64,000 nt of DNA from NCBI GenBank assembly GCA_020161695.1, contig JAIUOO010000006.1, positions 115,430 through 179,429 on the forward strand. The letters are read 5' to 3'. Each line of letters starts with the position of its first letter. Position 1 is the first letter of the stretch. Source of the stretch: Pseudomonadota bacterium. GTDB lineage: Bacteria > Pseudomonadota > Alphaproteobacteria > Rhizobiales > Phreatobacteraceae. Below the pieces are notes generated by a model. That model did no database searches. It was not told the origin of the DNA and saw only the letters and a list, made by a program, of their open reading frames with translations. A program made the position numbers and the translations under genes. Below, in pieces: positions 46,063-56,286 of the stretch.

Positions 46063-46764
46063 TCAGCCTGCGGCCGCGAGGGGCGGCGTCGCAGCGTCGC
46101 CGGCCCCGAGCTTGCGGAACCGGACCAGCGAATAGACGCCGAGCGGACCGACGAAACTGCGGTCGACCACCTCGGCGCCGCCGTGGTTGTCCGCCCAGTC
46201 CTTCAGGCGCTGGAAGGGGAATTCAGGCCTCAGGCCGAATGTGTGCGCGTGTTTGGAGAACCAGCGCTCGATGGCGGCGGCGACGCCCCTCTCGGAATAG
46301 AGGTGGTTGACCAGAATGATCTCGCCGCCCGGCCTGATCACGCGCGCGCATTCGTCGAGAACCCGCTCGGGACGCTCCACAAGCGTGATGACGAACTGCG
46401 CCACCACGCAGTCGAACATGCCGTCGGGATAGGTGAGGTCGTGAGCGTCCATGACGCTGACCTCCTTCACATGGGGAAAAGCGCCGGTCGCCATGCGCTC
46501 GCGCGCCTTGGCAATCATCGGCTCCGACAGATCGATGCCGTAGATCTCGTATCCGGGCCCGTAGTCCTGGAAGGACAGGCCCGTGCCGACGCCGACCTCG
46601 AGGATGCGCTTGCCGACGTATTTCGCGGCGGCGGTCGCGGCGCGGCGGCCCTTCTCGAAGACCGGCCCGCAGACGGCATCGTAGATCGGCGCCCAGCGCG
46701 CATAGGCGCGCTCCATCGTGTCGCGGTCGAGATCCTTGCTCTCGCGGTCGAGGCCATGGGCCAT
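46063..46764 (-). CDS. pmtA: Phosphatidylethanolamine N-methyltransferase, PmtA type
   Basis: A 233-residue SAM-dependent methyltransferase starting at ATG 46764 with GGGAG upstream. The opening DRDTMERAYARWAPIYDAV and motif I RILEVGVGTGLSFQDYG are characteristic of the rhizobial/Rhodobacter PmtA group, followed by GIDLSEPMIAKARERM and ARVIRPGGEIILVNH. PmtA methylates phosphatidylethanolamine three times to phosphatidylcholine. It is divergent from plcP, an enzyme that degrades phosphatidylcholine, which strengthens the call. Related ubiquinone-type methyltransferases are the alternative. Confidence 0.8.
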   Translation of the reverse strand: MAHGLDRESKDLDRDTMERAYARWAPIYDAVCGPVFEKGRRAATAAAKYVGKRILEVGVGTGLSFQDYGPGYEIYGIDLSEPMIAKARERMATGAFPHVKEVSVMDAHDLTYPDGMFDCVVAQFVITLVERPERVLDECARVIRPGGEIILVNHLYSERGVAAAIERWFSKHAHTFGLRPEFPFQRLKDWADNHGGAEVVDRSFVGPLGVYSLVRFRKLGAGDAATPPLAAAG

Positions 46765-46946
46765 GATCTGCTCCCGTCGCGGCCGCGCCGAAGGAATCGG
46801 CGGCGTCAGTCGGGCAGCGCTACCAACGTCATGCGACAGATGGACGACAGCTGGCCGGCGGGCCCGCCGGCTGGCGCCGGTGTCACAAAACGACAACGGG
46901 AATCTGCTGTTGGTCCCCGTGACATGAGGTCTCGCGGAGCCGGATG

Positions 46947-47771
46947 ATGGCCGAGAAGCGCCATAGGGCGATGTTCATTTCCGACGTGCATCTGGGCGCG
47001 CGGGGCTGCCAGGCAGCCCTTCTGATCGACTTCCTCCGCCACAACGAGGCTGATGTCGTCTACCTCGTCGGCGACATCGTCGATGGCTGGCAGCTCCGGC
47101 GCGGCTGGCACTGGCCGCAGGCGCATAACGACGTGGTGCAGAAGCTCCTGCGCGTGGTCCGCAAGGGCAGCCAGATCATCTACCTGCCGGGCAACCACGA
47201 CGAGTTCATGCGCGACTATTTCGGCACGCATTTCGGCGGCATCGAGGTGATGGACCAGATCATCCACGAGGCGGCCGACGGCCAGCGCTTCCTCGTCATC
47301 CACGGCGACAGTTTCGACGTGGTGGTGATGCACGCCCGCTGGCTCGCCCATCTCGGCGACTGGGCCTATGACGCGGCGCTCTATTGCAACCGCTGGGTCA
47401 ACTTCTTCCGCCGCAAGCTCGGCCTCACCTACTGGTCGCTGTCGGCCTGGGCGAAGCTCAAGGTCAAGAAGGCCGTCAACTTCATCGGCGCCTTCGAGGA
47501 GGCGCTGTCGACCGAGGCCAAACGCCAGAAGGTGGACGGCGTGATCTGCGGCCACATCCACCATGCCGCGATCAAGGACCAGGCCGGTATCCGCTACATG
47601 AACTGCGGTGACTGGGTGGAGAGCTGCACGGCCCTCGTCGAAGGCTATGACGGGCGGTTCGAGATCGTCCGCTGGACCACGTTGCAGACCGCGCCTGCCA
47701 TCGTCGCCGAAGACGAGGAACTGCCGGACATCCCGCTCGCCCTGCCGGGCCGCCAGAAGGTCAGCGCCTGA
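46947..47771 (+). CDS. plcP: PlcP-type phospholipase C (metallophosphoesterase)
   Basis: A 274-residue binuclear-metal phosphoesterase. Motifs in order are MFISDVHLGARGCQA (DxH), LVGDIVDGWQLRRGW (GDxxDxW), LPGNHDEFMRDYF (GNHDE), VIHGDSFDVV and CGHIHHAAI. The long insertion and RRGWHWPQAHNDVVQKLL match PlcP of Sinorhizobium, which splits phosphatidylcholine to diacylglycerol in phosphate starvation. LpxH (UDP-diacylglucosamine hydrolase) is the related alternative, but gene order (glycosyltransferase 13 bases downstream) favours PlcP. ATG 46947 fits GGAG better than ATG 46944. Confidence 0.75.
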   Translation: MAEKRHRAMFISDVHLGARGCQAALLIDFLRHNEADVVYLVGDIVDGWQLRRGWHWPQAHNDVVQKLLRVVRKGSQIIYLPGNHDEFMRDYFGTHFGGIEVMDQIIHEAADGQRFLVIHGDSFDVVVMHARWLAHLGDWAYDAALYCNRWVNFFRRKLGLTYWSLSAWAKLKVKKAVNFIGAFEEALSTEAKRQKVDGVICGHIHHAAIKDQAGIRYMNCGDWVESCTALVEGYDGRFEIVRWTTLQTAPAIVAEDEELPDIPLALPGRQKVSA

Positions 47772-47783
47772 GGAGGGCCGGCC

Positions 47784-48800
47784 ATGCGCCTCGCGATCGC
47801 CACCGATGCCTGGGACCCGCAGGTCAACGGCGTGGTGCGCTCGCTGAAGGAGACGGCGGCCGTGCTTCCCGCCCTCGGCATCGAGCCGCATTTCGTCACG
47901 CCGGAGGGGCTGCCGAGCCTGCCGCTGCCGACCTATCCGGACATTCGCGTCGCCATCGGCGCCGGGCCCGCGGTCGCCGAGCGGCTGGACCGGCTCGCCC
48001 CGCAAGCCGTCCATATCGCGACGGAGGGAACGATCGGCCATGCCGCGCGGCGCTGGTGCCTCGCACGGGGGCTGCCGTTCACGACGAGCTATCACACCCG
48101 CTACCCCGAATATGTCCGCGCTCGTGCGCCGATACCGGAAGCCTGGACCTATGCCTGGCTGCGCCGCTTCCACGAGGCTGCCGCCCGTACGCTCGTGCCG
48201 ACCGAGACCATGCGGCGGGAACTCGCCGACTGGGGCTTCGGCAACCTTGCGGTGTGGTCGCGCGGTGTCGATACCGCGCTCTTCCGGTCGCGGCCGGGCG
48301 CCGCGCCGGACTATCCGCGGCCGCTGATGCTGACGGTCGGGCGGCTGGCCGTCGAGAAGAACATCGAGGCCTTCCTGTCGCTCGACCTTCCGGGCACCAA
48401 GGTGGTCGTCGGCGACGGTCCCCAGCGCGCGGAACTGGAGCGGCGCTTTCCGGGCGCGATTTTTCTTGGGATGAAGACCGGCGAGGCGCTGGCGGAGATC
48501 TATGCGAGGGCCGACGTCTTCGTCTTCACCAGCCGCACCGACACCTATGGCAACGTGATGCAGGAGGCGCTCGCATCGGGCGTACCGGTTGCCGCCTTTC
48601 CGGTGCCGGGTCCGCTCGACGTGCTGACGGAGCCGGGGATCGGCGCGCTCGACGAAGACCTTGCCGCCGCAATCCGGCAGGCGCTGACGCTGGACAGGGC
48701 CCGCTGCCGGGCCGTTGCCGAGGGGCGGACCTGGGCCGCCGCCGCTGCCGAGTTCGCGGCCGCGCTCGCGCCTTTCCCGCGCCGCGAGCGGGCCGCCTGA
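47784..48800 (+). CDS. agt: GT4 glycosyltransferase, probable diacylglycerol glycosyltransferase
   Basis: A 338-residue GT-B glycosyltransferase of family 4. The opening ATDAWDPQVNGVVRSLKET, FTTSYHTRYPEYVRAR, WSRGVDTALF, LTVGRLAVEKNIEAFL and the C-terminal DTYGNVMQEALASGVPVAA (donor-binding Glu) are all present. In rhizobia and marine alphaproteobacteria such an enzyme next to plcP converts the released diacylglycerol to glyco- or glucuronosyl-diacylglycerol, replacing phospholipids. The substrate is inferred from this pairing, not from a specific residue. Confidence 0.75.
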   Translation: MRLAIATDAWDPQVNGVVRSLKETAAVLPALGIEPHFVTPEGLPSLPLPTYPDIRVAIGAGPAVAERLDRLAPQAVHIATEGTIGHAARRWCLARGLPFTTSYHTRYPEYVRARAPIPEAWTYAWLRRFHEAAARTLVPTETMRRELADWGFGNLAVWSRGVDTALFRSRPGAAPDYPRPLMLTVGRLAVEKNIEAFLSLDLPGTKVVVGDGPQRAELERRFPGAIFLGMKTGEALAEIYARADVFVFTSRTDTYGNVMQEALASGVPVAAFPVPGPLDVLTEPGIGALDEDLAAAIRQALTLDRARCRAVAEGRTWAAAAAEFAAALAPFPRRERAA

Positions 48801-48807
48801 CCTGCGA

Positions 48808-49236
48808 TCACAGCGGATTGGTGAAGACGAAAGGGACGCCTGAGAGGATCAGGAAGAACTGCGCGGCATTGTAGGCCATGCCGCGCCAGTGGAGCCGTCG
48901 CAGCTCGCGCACGGCTCCGGCCTCTCCCGCATCGCGCGCCCGGATCTGGATGTCGAGCTGGCCGAGGAACCACTGGCGGGCATAGACGGCGAGCGCCGCG
49001 ATGACACCGATGGCGATGGCGACGAGCGGCCGGCCCGCCACGATGAAGGCTATCGTGCCGATGGCGCAGACGATGGATACCGCCCGGAAATGGAAGCTGA
49101 ACAGGCTGCGCAGCAGCCAGGTGACGACCGGGTCTTCCAGCTTCGCCAGCAGGAAGGTCGGCGAGGCGATGAAGAAATAGAGCATCGGAAACAGCAGAAT
49201 GATGGTGGCTGCCAGCGAGAAGCCGTCTGCAGTCAT
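48808..49236 (-). CDS. Four-TM membrane protein of unknown function
   Basis: A 142-residue protein with about four hydrophobic segments (LAATIILLFPMLYFFIASPTFLL near the start, FRAVSIVCAIGTIAFIVAG, ALAVYARQW region, MAYNAAQFFLILSGVPFVF at the end). GAGAGGGG precedes ATG 49236. It is convergent with the glycosyltransferase gene with a gap of 7 bases. No family recognised; the layout resembles small DUF-type inner-membrane proteins. Confidence 0.7.
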   Translation of the reverse strand: MTADGFSLAATIILLFPMLYFFIASPTFLLAKLEDPVVTWLLRSLFSFHFRAVSIVCAIGTIAFIVAGRPLVAIAIGVIAALAVYARQWFLGQLDIQIRARDAGEAGAVRELRRLHWRGMAYNAAQFFLILSGVPFVFTNPL

Positions 49237-49477
49237 GGCAAGCCCCTCTCGTGGGTTGGGCAAACGCCGATCCGGGACCCCATGATACGCCCGCTGGAAC
49301 CGCCGGCCATTGGGCTTTCGTCGCGTGGATTCATGTTGCTTGTTGTGGAAATGAACGGTGCCGCGCGCCATGCCTGACCCGTTTGGGGCCGCGCCGTTAC
49401 CCGCCCGTTAACCCGCCCTTAAGCGGCTGCGACCACCCTCTCCCGATTCGAGACATCCGCATTCGGGAGTGCATGCC

Positions 49478-50959
<1,482 letters not shown>

Positions 50960-51099
50960 CTGCGAAGCCTCGCCGCCAGCTTTTCGGTGGCGATGAAGCC
51001 TTCGTGGGTTGATCGGCGCGGCGACGCGTGGTCGAAAAACGAGCACATCGAGGAGGGGGCGGTCCGTCGCGGATTCGCCGACGGATTGAAGGGGACACG

Positions 51100-52743
51100 A
51101 TGCATATGCGGTCGGTTTTCCTTGCTTGCGCCCTGATCGGTGCTGGAGGGCTGTCGGCACATGCCGGCGAGGCCGACCGCTTCCGCCTTGCGGATTGGGA
51201 GGTCGAGGCCGCCATTCCGCGGCCGCCGCTCGACGCCGTGGCGCCGCTGGGCGCGCAGGCCTTCGGGCTCGAGACCTTTCCGCAGTCGCCGATCCTCGCC
51301 GAGGCTCCGAATGCCGACGACGAGGCCCCCGAGCACATCCAGGCAGCGCCGATCCCGCAGCCGACCGAAGCCGACTTCGCGGCGATCCCCGACGATCCGC
51401 CGAGCGTCGTCGAAAACGGCAAGCCGGACCCCTCGATCACCGCCGAGCGTGTCGCCCAGCAACTCCGCATCCTGCTGGCCCGCCCGGGTGGGGATCGCGC
51501 CCTGCAACAGCAGTTCAACCCCTTCTATGCGACGCGCGGCTACGAGCCGCTCTTCGTCAGGGACGGCGTCATGTCCGAGCGCGGGCAGGCGGCGTTGACG
51601 CGTCTCGGTCAGGCGGGCGACGACGGGCTCGACGCGCAGGCCTTCCAGGTGTCGCTGCCCGAAGGCGCGCGCAATGCCGAAAGCGTCGCCCGGCTGGAAC
51701 TGGCGCTGGCGCGCGCGGTTGCGCTCTATGCCTCGCAGGCTTCCGGCGGCCGCACCGACGCCAAGCGGCTTTCGGGCTATTTCGACGTTTCGCCGCCGCG
51801 CATCGAGACGGCGGCGGCCCTTGCCGCCATCGCCCGCGCCGACCGCGTCGCGGTCGCGCTTGATGCGTTCAATCCACCGCATGCCGGTTTCCGCCAGCTC
51901 CGCGCCAAGCTGATCGAAATGCGCGGCGAGCGCCGCGAGATGACCGCGACCGATCAGACGCGCCGGCACGCGCTGCGCGAGCGCGACCTGATCGCCAATC
52001 TGGAGCGCTGGCGCTGGCTGCCGCGCGAGCTCGGCCAGACCCATATCTGGGTCAATTCGCCCGAGGCTTACATCAACGTCGTGCGCGGCAGCGAGGTCAT
52101 TCACCGGACCCGCGCCGTCGTCGGCCGAGCCGAGACGCAGACCCCGGTCTTCTCGGACTCGATGAGCTTCATTGTCTTCAACCCGTCGTGGTACGTGCCG
52201 CTGTCCATCGTCCGTCGTTCGATGGTTGGCCCCGCGAGCCGCAACGGCGGCGGCTACTTCGCCCGTCGTGGCATTCAGGTGACCCAGGGTGGTCGGCAGG
52301 TCGACGCCTCGACCATCAACTGGTCCTCGGCCAATGTCGGCCGCTACTCGTTCCGCCAGCCGCCCGGCACGGCGAACGCGCTCGGCCGCATGAAGTTCAT
52401 GTTCCCGAACCGCCACGCCATCTATCTGCACGACACGCCCTCGCGCGGCGATTTCGGCCGCACCGGCCGGACGCTGTCGAACGGCTGCGTGCGCGTCCAG
52501 AATCCGGAAGAGCTGGCCGAGATGCTGCTCAACCTCGGCATGCCCGGCGAGACCTGGACGGTCCCGCGCATCCGCGGCCTCTATGGTCCCGGCGAGCGCA
52601 CCGTGCGGTTCCGCCAGCAGATTCCGATCCACCTCGTCTATTTCACGATGACGGTGGATACATCCGGTTCGCTCGTTGAACTGCCGGACGTCTATGGCCA
52701 CAATGCGCGGGTTCGCGCCGCCCTGACGGGAACGCGCGGTTAA
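51100..52743 (+). CDS. L,D-transpeptidase, YcbB-like
   Basis: A 547-residue exported enzyme with signal peptide (MHMRSVFLACALIGAGGLSA). A YcbB-type N-terminal scaffold contains a peptidoglycan-binding-like segment. The YkuD catalytic domain carries HDTPSRGDFGRTGRTLSNGC with catalytic His444 and Cys463 (SNGCVRVQN). YcbB-type transpeptidases make 3-3 peptidoglycan crosslinks, which are abundant in Rhizobiales. AAGGGG lies 6 bases before ATG 51100; a second ATG two codons later is equivalent. The next gene is a putative peptidoglycan peptidase. Confidence 0.92.
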   Translation: MHMRSVFLACALIGAGGLSAHAGEADRFRLADWEVEAAIPRPPLDAVAPLGAQAFGLETFPQSPILAEAPNADDEAPEHIQAAPIPQPTEADFAAIPDDPPSVVENGKPDPSITAERVAQQLRILLARPGGDRALQQQFNPFYATRGYEPLFVRDGVMSERGQAALTRLGQAGDDGLDAQAFQVSLPEGARNAESVARLELALARAVALYASQASGGRTDAKRLSGYFDVSPPRIETAAALAAIARADRVAVALDAFNPPHAGFRQLRAKLIEMRGERREMTATDQTRRHALRERDLIANLERWRWLPRELGQTHIWVNSPEAYINVVRGSEVIHRTRAVVGRAETQTPVFSDSMSFIVFNPSWYVPLSIVRRSMVGPASRNGGGYFARRGIQVTQGGRQVDASTINWSSANVGRYSFRQPPGTANALGRMKFMFPNRHAIYLHDTPSRGDFGRTGRTLSNGCVRVQNPEELAEMLLNLGMPGETWTVPRIRGLYGPGERTVRFRQQIPIHLVYFTMTVDTSGSLVELPDVYGHNARVRAALTGTRG

Positions 52744-52963
52744 CCGTCCGTTCACTCCATGCCACGGGAGGCGACGTGGTCCGGCATGATTTCGCCACAG
52801 TTCGTTCATACCCCTCACGCGTCCGTGAGCAGGGTCATGGTTTTCGACTCGTTGACAGGACTCAGGGTTCTTTAACCGATCCTGACGATGATACGTTCAC
52901 CACGAGCCGGGTTTGGTCCGGCGAAGAAGCATCCTTCGTCAGAGAATAGAGACCTGTAGCATA

Positions 52964-54799
52964 GTGACCACGGCTTACCGCTCACTGTCCCGGTTCGTTT
53001 CGCGTCCGCTCGTGCGGACGGCCGCTACCGTCTCTCTCGGCTTCGGATTTCTCCTCGCTATTTCCGGCACGACGCAGAATGTCGTCGCCAATGGCGACAC
53101 CCGGACGCTCTCCATGCTGCACAAGCACACGGGCGAGCAGATCCTCATCACCTTCAAGCGCAACGGCCGCTACGACCAGGACGCGCTGAACAAGCTCAAC
53201 TGGTTCCTGCGCGACTGGCGCCGCGACGAGCCGACGCGGATGGATCCGCACCTCTTCGACGTCGTCTGGGAGGTTTACCGCTCGGTCGGCGCACAGTCTC
53301 AGATTCACGTCGTCTCGGCCTACCGCTCGGCCGGCACCAACGCCATGCTTCGCCGCCGCTCGCGCGCTGTCGCCCAGCAGTCGCGCCACATCACCGGCCA
53401 GGCGATGGACTTCTACATTCCCGGCGCCTCCATGACGCGGGTGCGCGAGGCGGGCATGATGCTCCAGCGCGGCGGCGTCGGCTTCTATCCGGGTTCGGCC
53501 AACCAGTTCGTCCACATGGACACTGGCTCCGTCCGCCACTGGCCCAAGGTTTCGCGCGACTATCTGGCGCGCCTGTTCCCTGACGGCCGCACCGTTCATA
53601 TCCCGGCCGATGGCCGTCCGCTGGCCGGGTTCGACACGGCGCTCGCCATGGTCCGTGCCCGCGGCGGCAGCGCTTCGCGCTTCTACGATTCCCGCGCCGA
53701 CGAGAGCGCCACCTACGAGGACAACGAGAGCCCCGGCAGCGTGGTGCGCCAGCGGTCGAATTCGATGGGCCTGTTCGCTGGCCTGTTCGGTGGCGGCCAG
53801 CAGCGGCAGGCTCCGGCTCGCGCCGTTGCACCGGCTCCCGCGCCTGCGGCGGCGGCTCCGGCCGTTCGCGCCGGCGAGGCCGCTCCCGGTGTTCCGGCGC
53901 GGCAGGAGACCACGACGGTTGTCGCCGCGGCCCAGCAGCCGGCCGCCGGCCGCCCGGTCCAGATCACGCCGAACGCGCCGCGCATGCAGATCGCGGCGGC
54001 GCCGATCCCCACCCGTGCCCCGCCCGCCGCCGTGCGCATGCGCGGCAACGAGGAAGAGGAAACGGAGGAGGCCGTCGCCATGGCCGCGCCGCTGCCGGCC
54101 GCCCGTCCCGCCATCCCGGGCGAGGCTGCCCCGCAGTCGACCACCTTCGCAGCGCTCGCCCCCGGCGCTTCAGGCAACCGCCCCACCGTTCTGCCCGAGA
54201 CGGCCCCGACCCCGATCCAGACCGCGATGGCTCCGGTTCCGGCCGCCCGGCCCCAGGTCATCGGCGGCTCGGTCGTCGCGGCCGCGGTGCTGCCGCCGAT
54301 CATCACCACCGGCGACCAGCGCGGCCGCGCGACGGAAGCCCCGAGCGCCCCGGCCATGGCGCTGGCCTTCGCCTCGCCCTCGCGGCCGGTCACCCTGCCT
54401 AACGCCTCCGCGCAGGGACCGCAGCCGCGCGCCAGCGCCGAACGCCGCCCCGCCGAGGCCGCACAGCGCCCGGCCGCCCCGCAGACCCGCACCGCCACGC
54501 GCATTCCCGCCGCCGCACCGCCGCTGATGGTCGCGCCGAGCACCGAGGGCGCACGCGGCCGGGTGGTCTTCGTCCGTCAGGCCGCCGAGCGCGCCGCTTC
54601 GGTCGCGACGCTGACCACGCCGGATCCGCGCCAGCTGCGGCTGATCGAGCAGCCGACGCAGATGGTCGCCAACAGCTTCTCGCTGTCGCCGACCGCAACC
54701 GTGCCGACCGGCCGCTTCGCCGGCCAGGCCGTGTCGAGCCTGCCGACGCTTGAATTCTCCCGCGCCGAGGACGGCCAGCGCCGCGCATCGCTGCGCTGA
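52964..54799 (+). CDS. DUF882 peptidase-like protein with long Pro/Ala tail
   Basis: A 611-residue protein (GTG 52964; TTG 52913 is possible). An N-terminal hydrophobic segment (TAATVSLGFGFLLAISGTTQ) acts as signal or anchor. The DUF882/peptidase M15-like domain spans about residues 45-200: SAYRSAGTNAMLRRRSR, then SRHITGQAMDFYIPG and FVHMDTGSVRHWP supply the zinc ligands of a YcbK/VanX-like carboxypeptidase. The remaining 400 residues are a low-complexity Ala/Pro/Arg-rich tail with no fold. Likely acts on peptidoglycan with the upstream L,D-transpeptidase. A TTGACA at 52852-52857 may belong to its promoter. Confidence 0.88.
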   Translation: MTTAYRSLSRFVSRPLVRTAATVSLGFGFLLAISGTTQNVVANGDTRTLSMLHKHTGEQILITFKRNGRYDQDALNKLNWFLRDWRRDEPTRMDPHLFDVVWEVYRSVGAQSQIHVVSAYRSAGTNAMLRRRSRAVAQQSRHITGQAMDFYIPGASMTRVREAGMMLQRGGVGFYPGSANQFVHMDTGSVRHWPKVSRDYLARLFPDGRTVHIPADGRPLAGFDTALAMVRARGGSASRFYDSRADESATYEDNESPGSVVRQRSNSMGLFAGLFGGGQQRQAPARAVAPAPAPAAAAPAVRAGEAAPGVPARQETTTVVAAAQQPAAGRPVQITPNAPRMQIAAAPIPTRAPPAAVRMRGNEEEETEEAVAMAAPLPAARPAIPGEAAPQSTTFAALAPGASGNRPTVLPETAPTPIQTAMAPVPAARPQVIGGSVVAAAVLPPIITTGDQRGRATEAPSAPAMALAFASPSRPVTLPNASAQGPQPRASAERRPAEAAQRPAAPQTRTATRIPAAAPPLMVAPSTEGARGRVVFVRQAAERAASVATLTTPDPRQLRLIEQPTQMVANSFSLSPTATVPTGRFAGQAVSSLPTLEFSRAEDGQRRASLR

Positions 54800-54926
54800 G
54801 GGAGCTTGCGTGGCAGCCCTGCTTGCCGCGCCATCACGCTTCGCCCATTTCTGATGCAGTCTCGCGGCGGGGCGGATCGCGCTCCGTCCGATGCGGCCCG
54901 GCGGGCCCTGTCCCCCCGGTTGCTGC

Positions 54927-55808
54927 ATGAACTCCGTCCGCCTCATCCCCTTCGCCCTCGCGCTGCTCTGGGGGTTCAACTGGCCGGCCGTGAAGACCGG
55001 CCTCTCGGAAGTGCCGCCGTTCGCGCTGCGCATGATCGGCCTCGGCGTCGGCGCGATCATCCTCGCGGGCGTTGCGGCAGCCATGGGGCGGTCGATGCGG
55101 ATCGAGCGGCGGTCGTGGTGGCCGCTGCTGGTGGCCGGCACCCTCAACATCGCGGTGTTCAACCTCGCCACCGTGTTCGCGCAGATCAACACCTCGACCT
55201 CGCGCGCGGCGATCCTCACCTTCACGACGCCGCTCTGGGCGATCGTCTTCGCCTACCTGTTTCTCGGCGAGAAACTGGACCGGCCGCGGGGGCTGGCGCT
55301 CGTCATCGGCATTGGCGGCATCGGGATGCTCGCGGCACCGCTTCTCACCGGCGGTGCCGGAAGCCTCGGTCTCATCTTTCCGATGATCGCGGCGGTGGGC
55401 TGGGCAGCGGGCACGGTCTACCAGAAGTCCCACCCCATCGCGGGCGACCGGATGGTGGCGACCGCCTACCAGCTTCTCATCGCTTCGGCGGTATCGGGCA
55501 TCGGCTTCGTGCTGGCGGGGGAGAGCCTGCCGCAGACGGTGTCGCCGCACGTCGCGGCGGCAGTCGCCTTCCACGTTATCGGCGGGACGGCGATCGCCTA
55601 TCTGCTCTGGTTCATCCAGCTCGACCGGCTGTCCGTCGGCGCGGCGTCGCTGACCACCTTCGCCATTCCGGTCGTCGGCGTGCTGAGCGCCATGGCGCTG
55701 GTCGGCGACAGGCCGACCCCGCTTGACTATGTCGGCTTCGCCGCGGTTCTGGCCGCCGCGGCGGTTGCCATGTTCGCGGCGCGGCCGAAGCCGGCGCCGC
55801 CGGGCTGA
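54927..55808 (+). CDS. EamA-family DMT exporter
   Basis: A 293-residue protein with ten TM segments in two EamA repeats (ALALLWGFNWPAVKTGLSEV opens repeat 1; GLIFPMIAAVGWAAGTVYQK opens repeat 2). Conserved RAAILTFTTPLWAIVFAYLFLGEKL and the second-repeat equivalent are present. Export of amino acids or metabolites is typical of the family; the substrate cannot be read from sequence. ATG 54927 puts the first TM at the N-terminus. Confidence 0.9.
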   Translation: MNSVRLIPFALALLWGFNWPAVKTGLSEVPPFALRMIGLGVGAIILAGVAAAMGRSMRIERRSWWPLLVAGTLNIAVFNLATVFAQINTSTSRAAILTFTTPLWAIVFAYLFLGEKLDRPRGLALVIGIGGIGMLAAPLLTGGAGSLGLIFPMIAAVGWAAGTVYQKSHPIAGDRMVATAYQLLIASAVSGIGFVLAGESLPQTVSPHVAAAVAFHVIGGTAIAYLLWFIQLDRLSVGAASLTTFAIPVVGVLSAMALVGDRPTPLDYVGFAAVLAAAAVAMFAARPKPAPPG

Positions 55809-55868
55809 CGGTCACAGAGTGGGATTCGTTCTGCTAGAGTCCGAGCAGCCGGTCTATGTCTTTGGCGC

Positions 55869-55909
55869 GCATGATCCCGAAAACCGGTTCCCACTTTTCG
55901 GGATCATGC
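55869..55909. repeat. Rhizobiales-type intergenic palindrome
   Basis: A perfect inverted repeat with 15-base arms (GCATGATCCCGAAAA and its complement) and an 11-base loop. It lies between the convergent DMT-exporter and gapR genes and ends one base before the gapR stop codon. Elements of this sequence type are scattered in many copies through Hyphomicrobiales genomes. Here it could act as a bidirectional terminator. Confidence 0.85.
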
Positions 55910-55910
55910 T

Positions 55911-56156
55911 CTAGGCCATGCCGAGCGCCTGCTTGTAGAGTTCGAGGATCGCCTCTTCCTCCATGCGCTGGTCGCGGTCCTGCTTGCGCAGGGAGACGAT
56001 CTTGCGCAGCACCTTGGTATCGAAGCCGTTGGCCTTGGCCTCCGCATAGACGTCCTTCACGTCGTCGGCGATGGCCTTCTTCTCTTCTTCCAGCCGCTCG
56101 ATGCGCTCGATGATCGCCTTCAACTGGTCGGCGGCGACGCTCTGGGTCTCGTCCAT
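55911..56156 (-). CDS. gapR: GapR, nucleoid-associated protein (DUF2312)
   Basis: An 81-residue protein matching GapR along its length: [59 protein letters not shown], then a C-terminal helix. GapR tetramers clamp around overtwisted DNA ahead of RNA and DNA polymerases and stimulate topoisomerases in alphaproteobacteria. Starts at ATG 56156. Convergent with the DMT gene and divergent from the second one. Confidence 0.95.
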   Translation of the reverse strand: MDETQSVAADQLKAIIERIERLEEEKKAIADDVKDVYAEAKANGFDTKVLRKIVSLRKQDRDQRMEEEAILELYKQALGMA

Positions 56157-56286
56157 GCGGATGCTCCGGGCGGGGATTTCAGGAAGGGCGCACGGTTCGC
56201 GAATTACGCGGGCCGGGTCAAGCGCGGCGGCGCTTGTCCACAGGCCCTGTCCCCCGTAATCAGAACCCCTGTCGCCGCCCGGACCC

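Noticed and set aside
46880..46897. Possible Pho box before plcP
   Set aside because: Only the first half (GTGTCAC) resembles the PhoB repeat; the second half (CGACAAC) does not match CTGTCAT well enough to call it.
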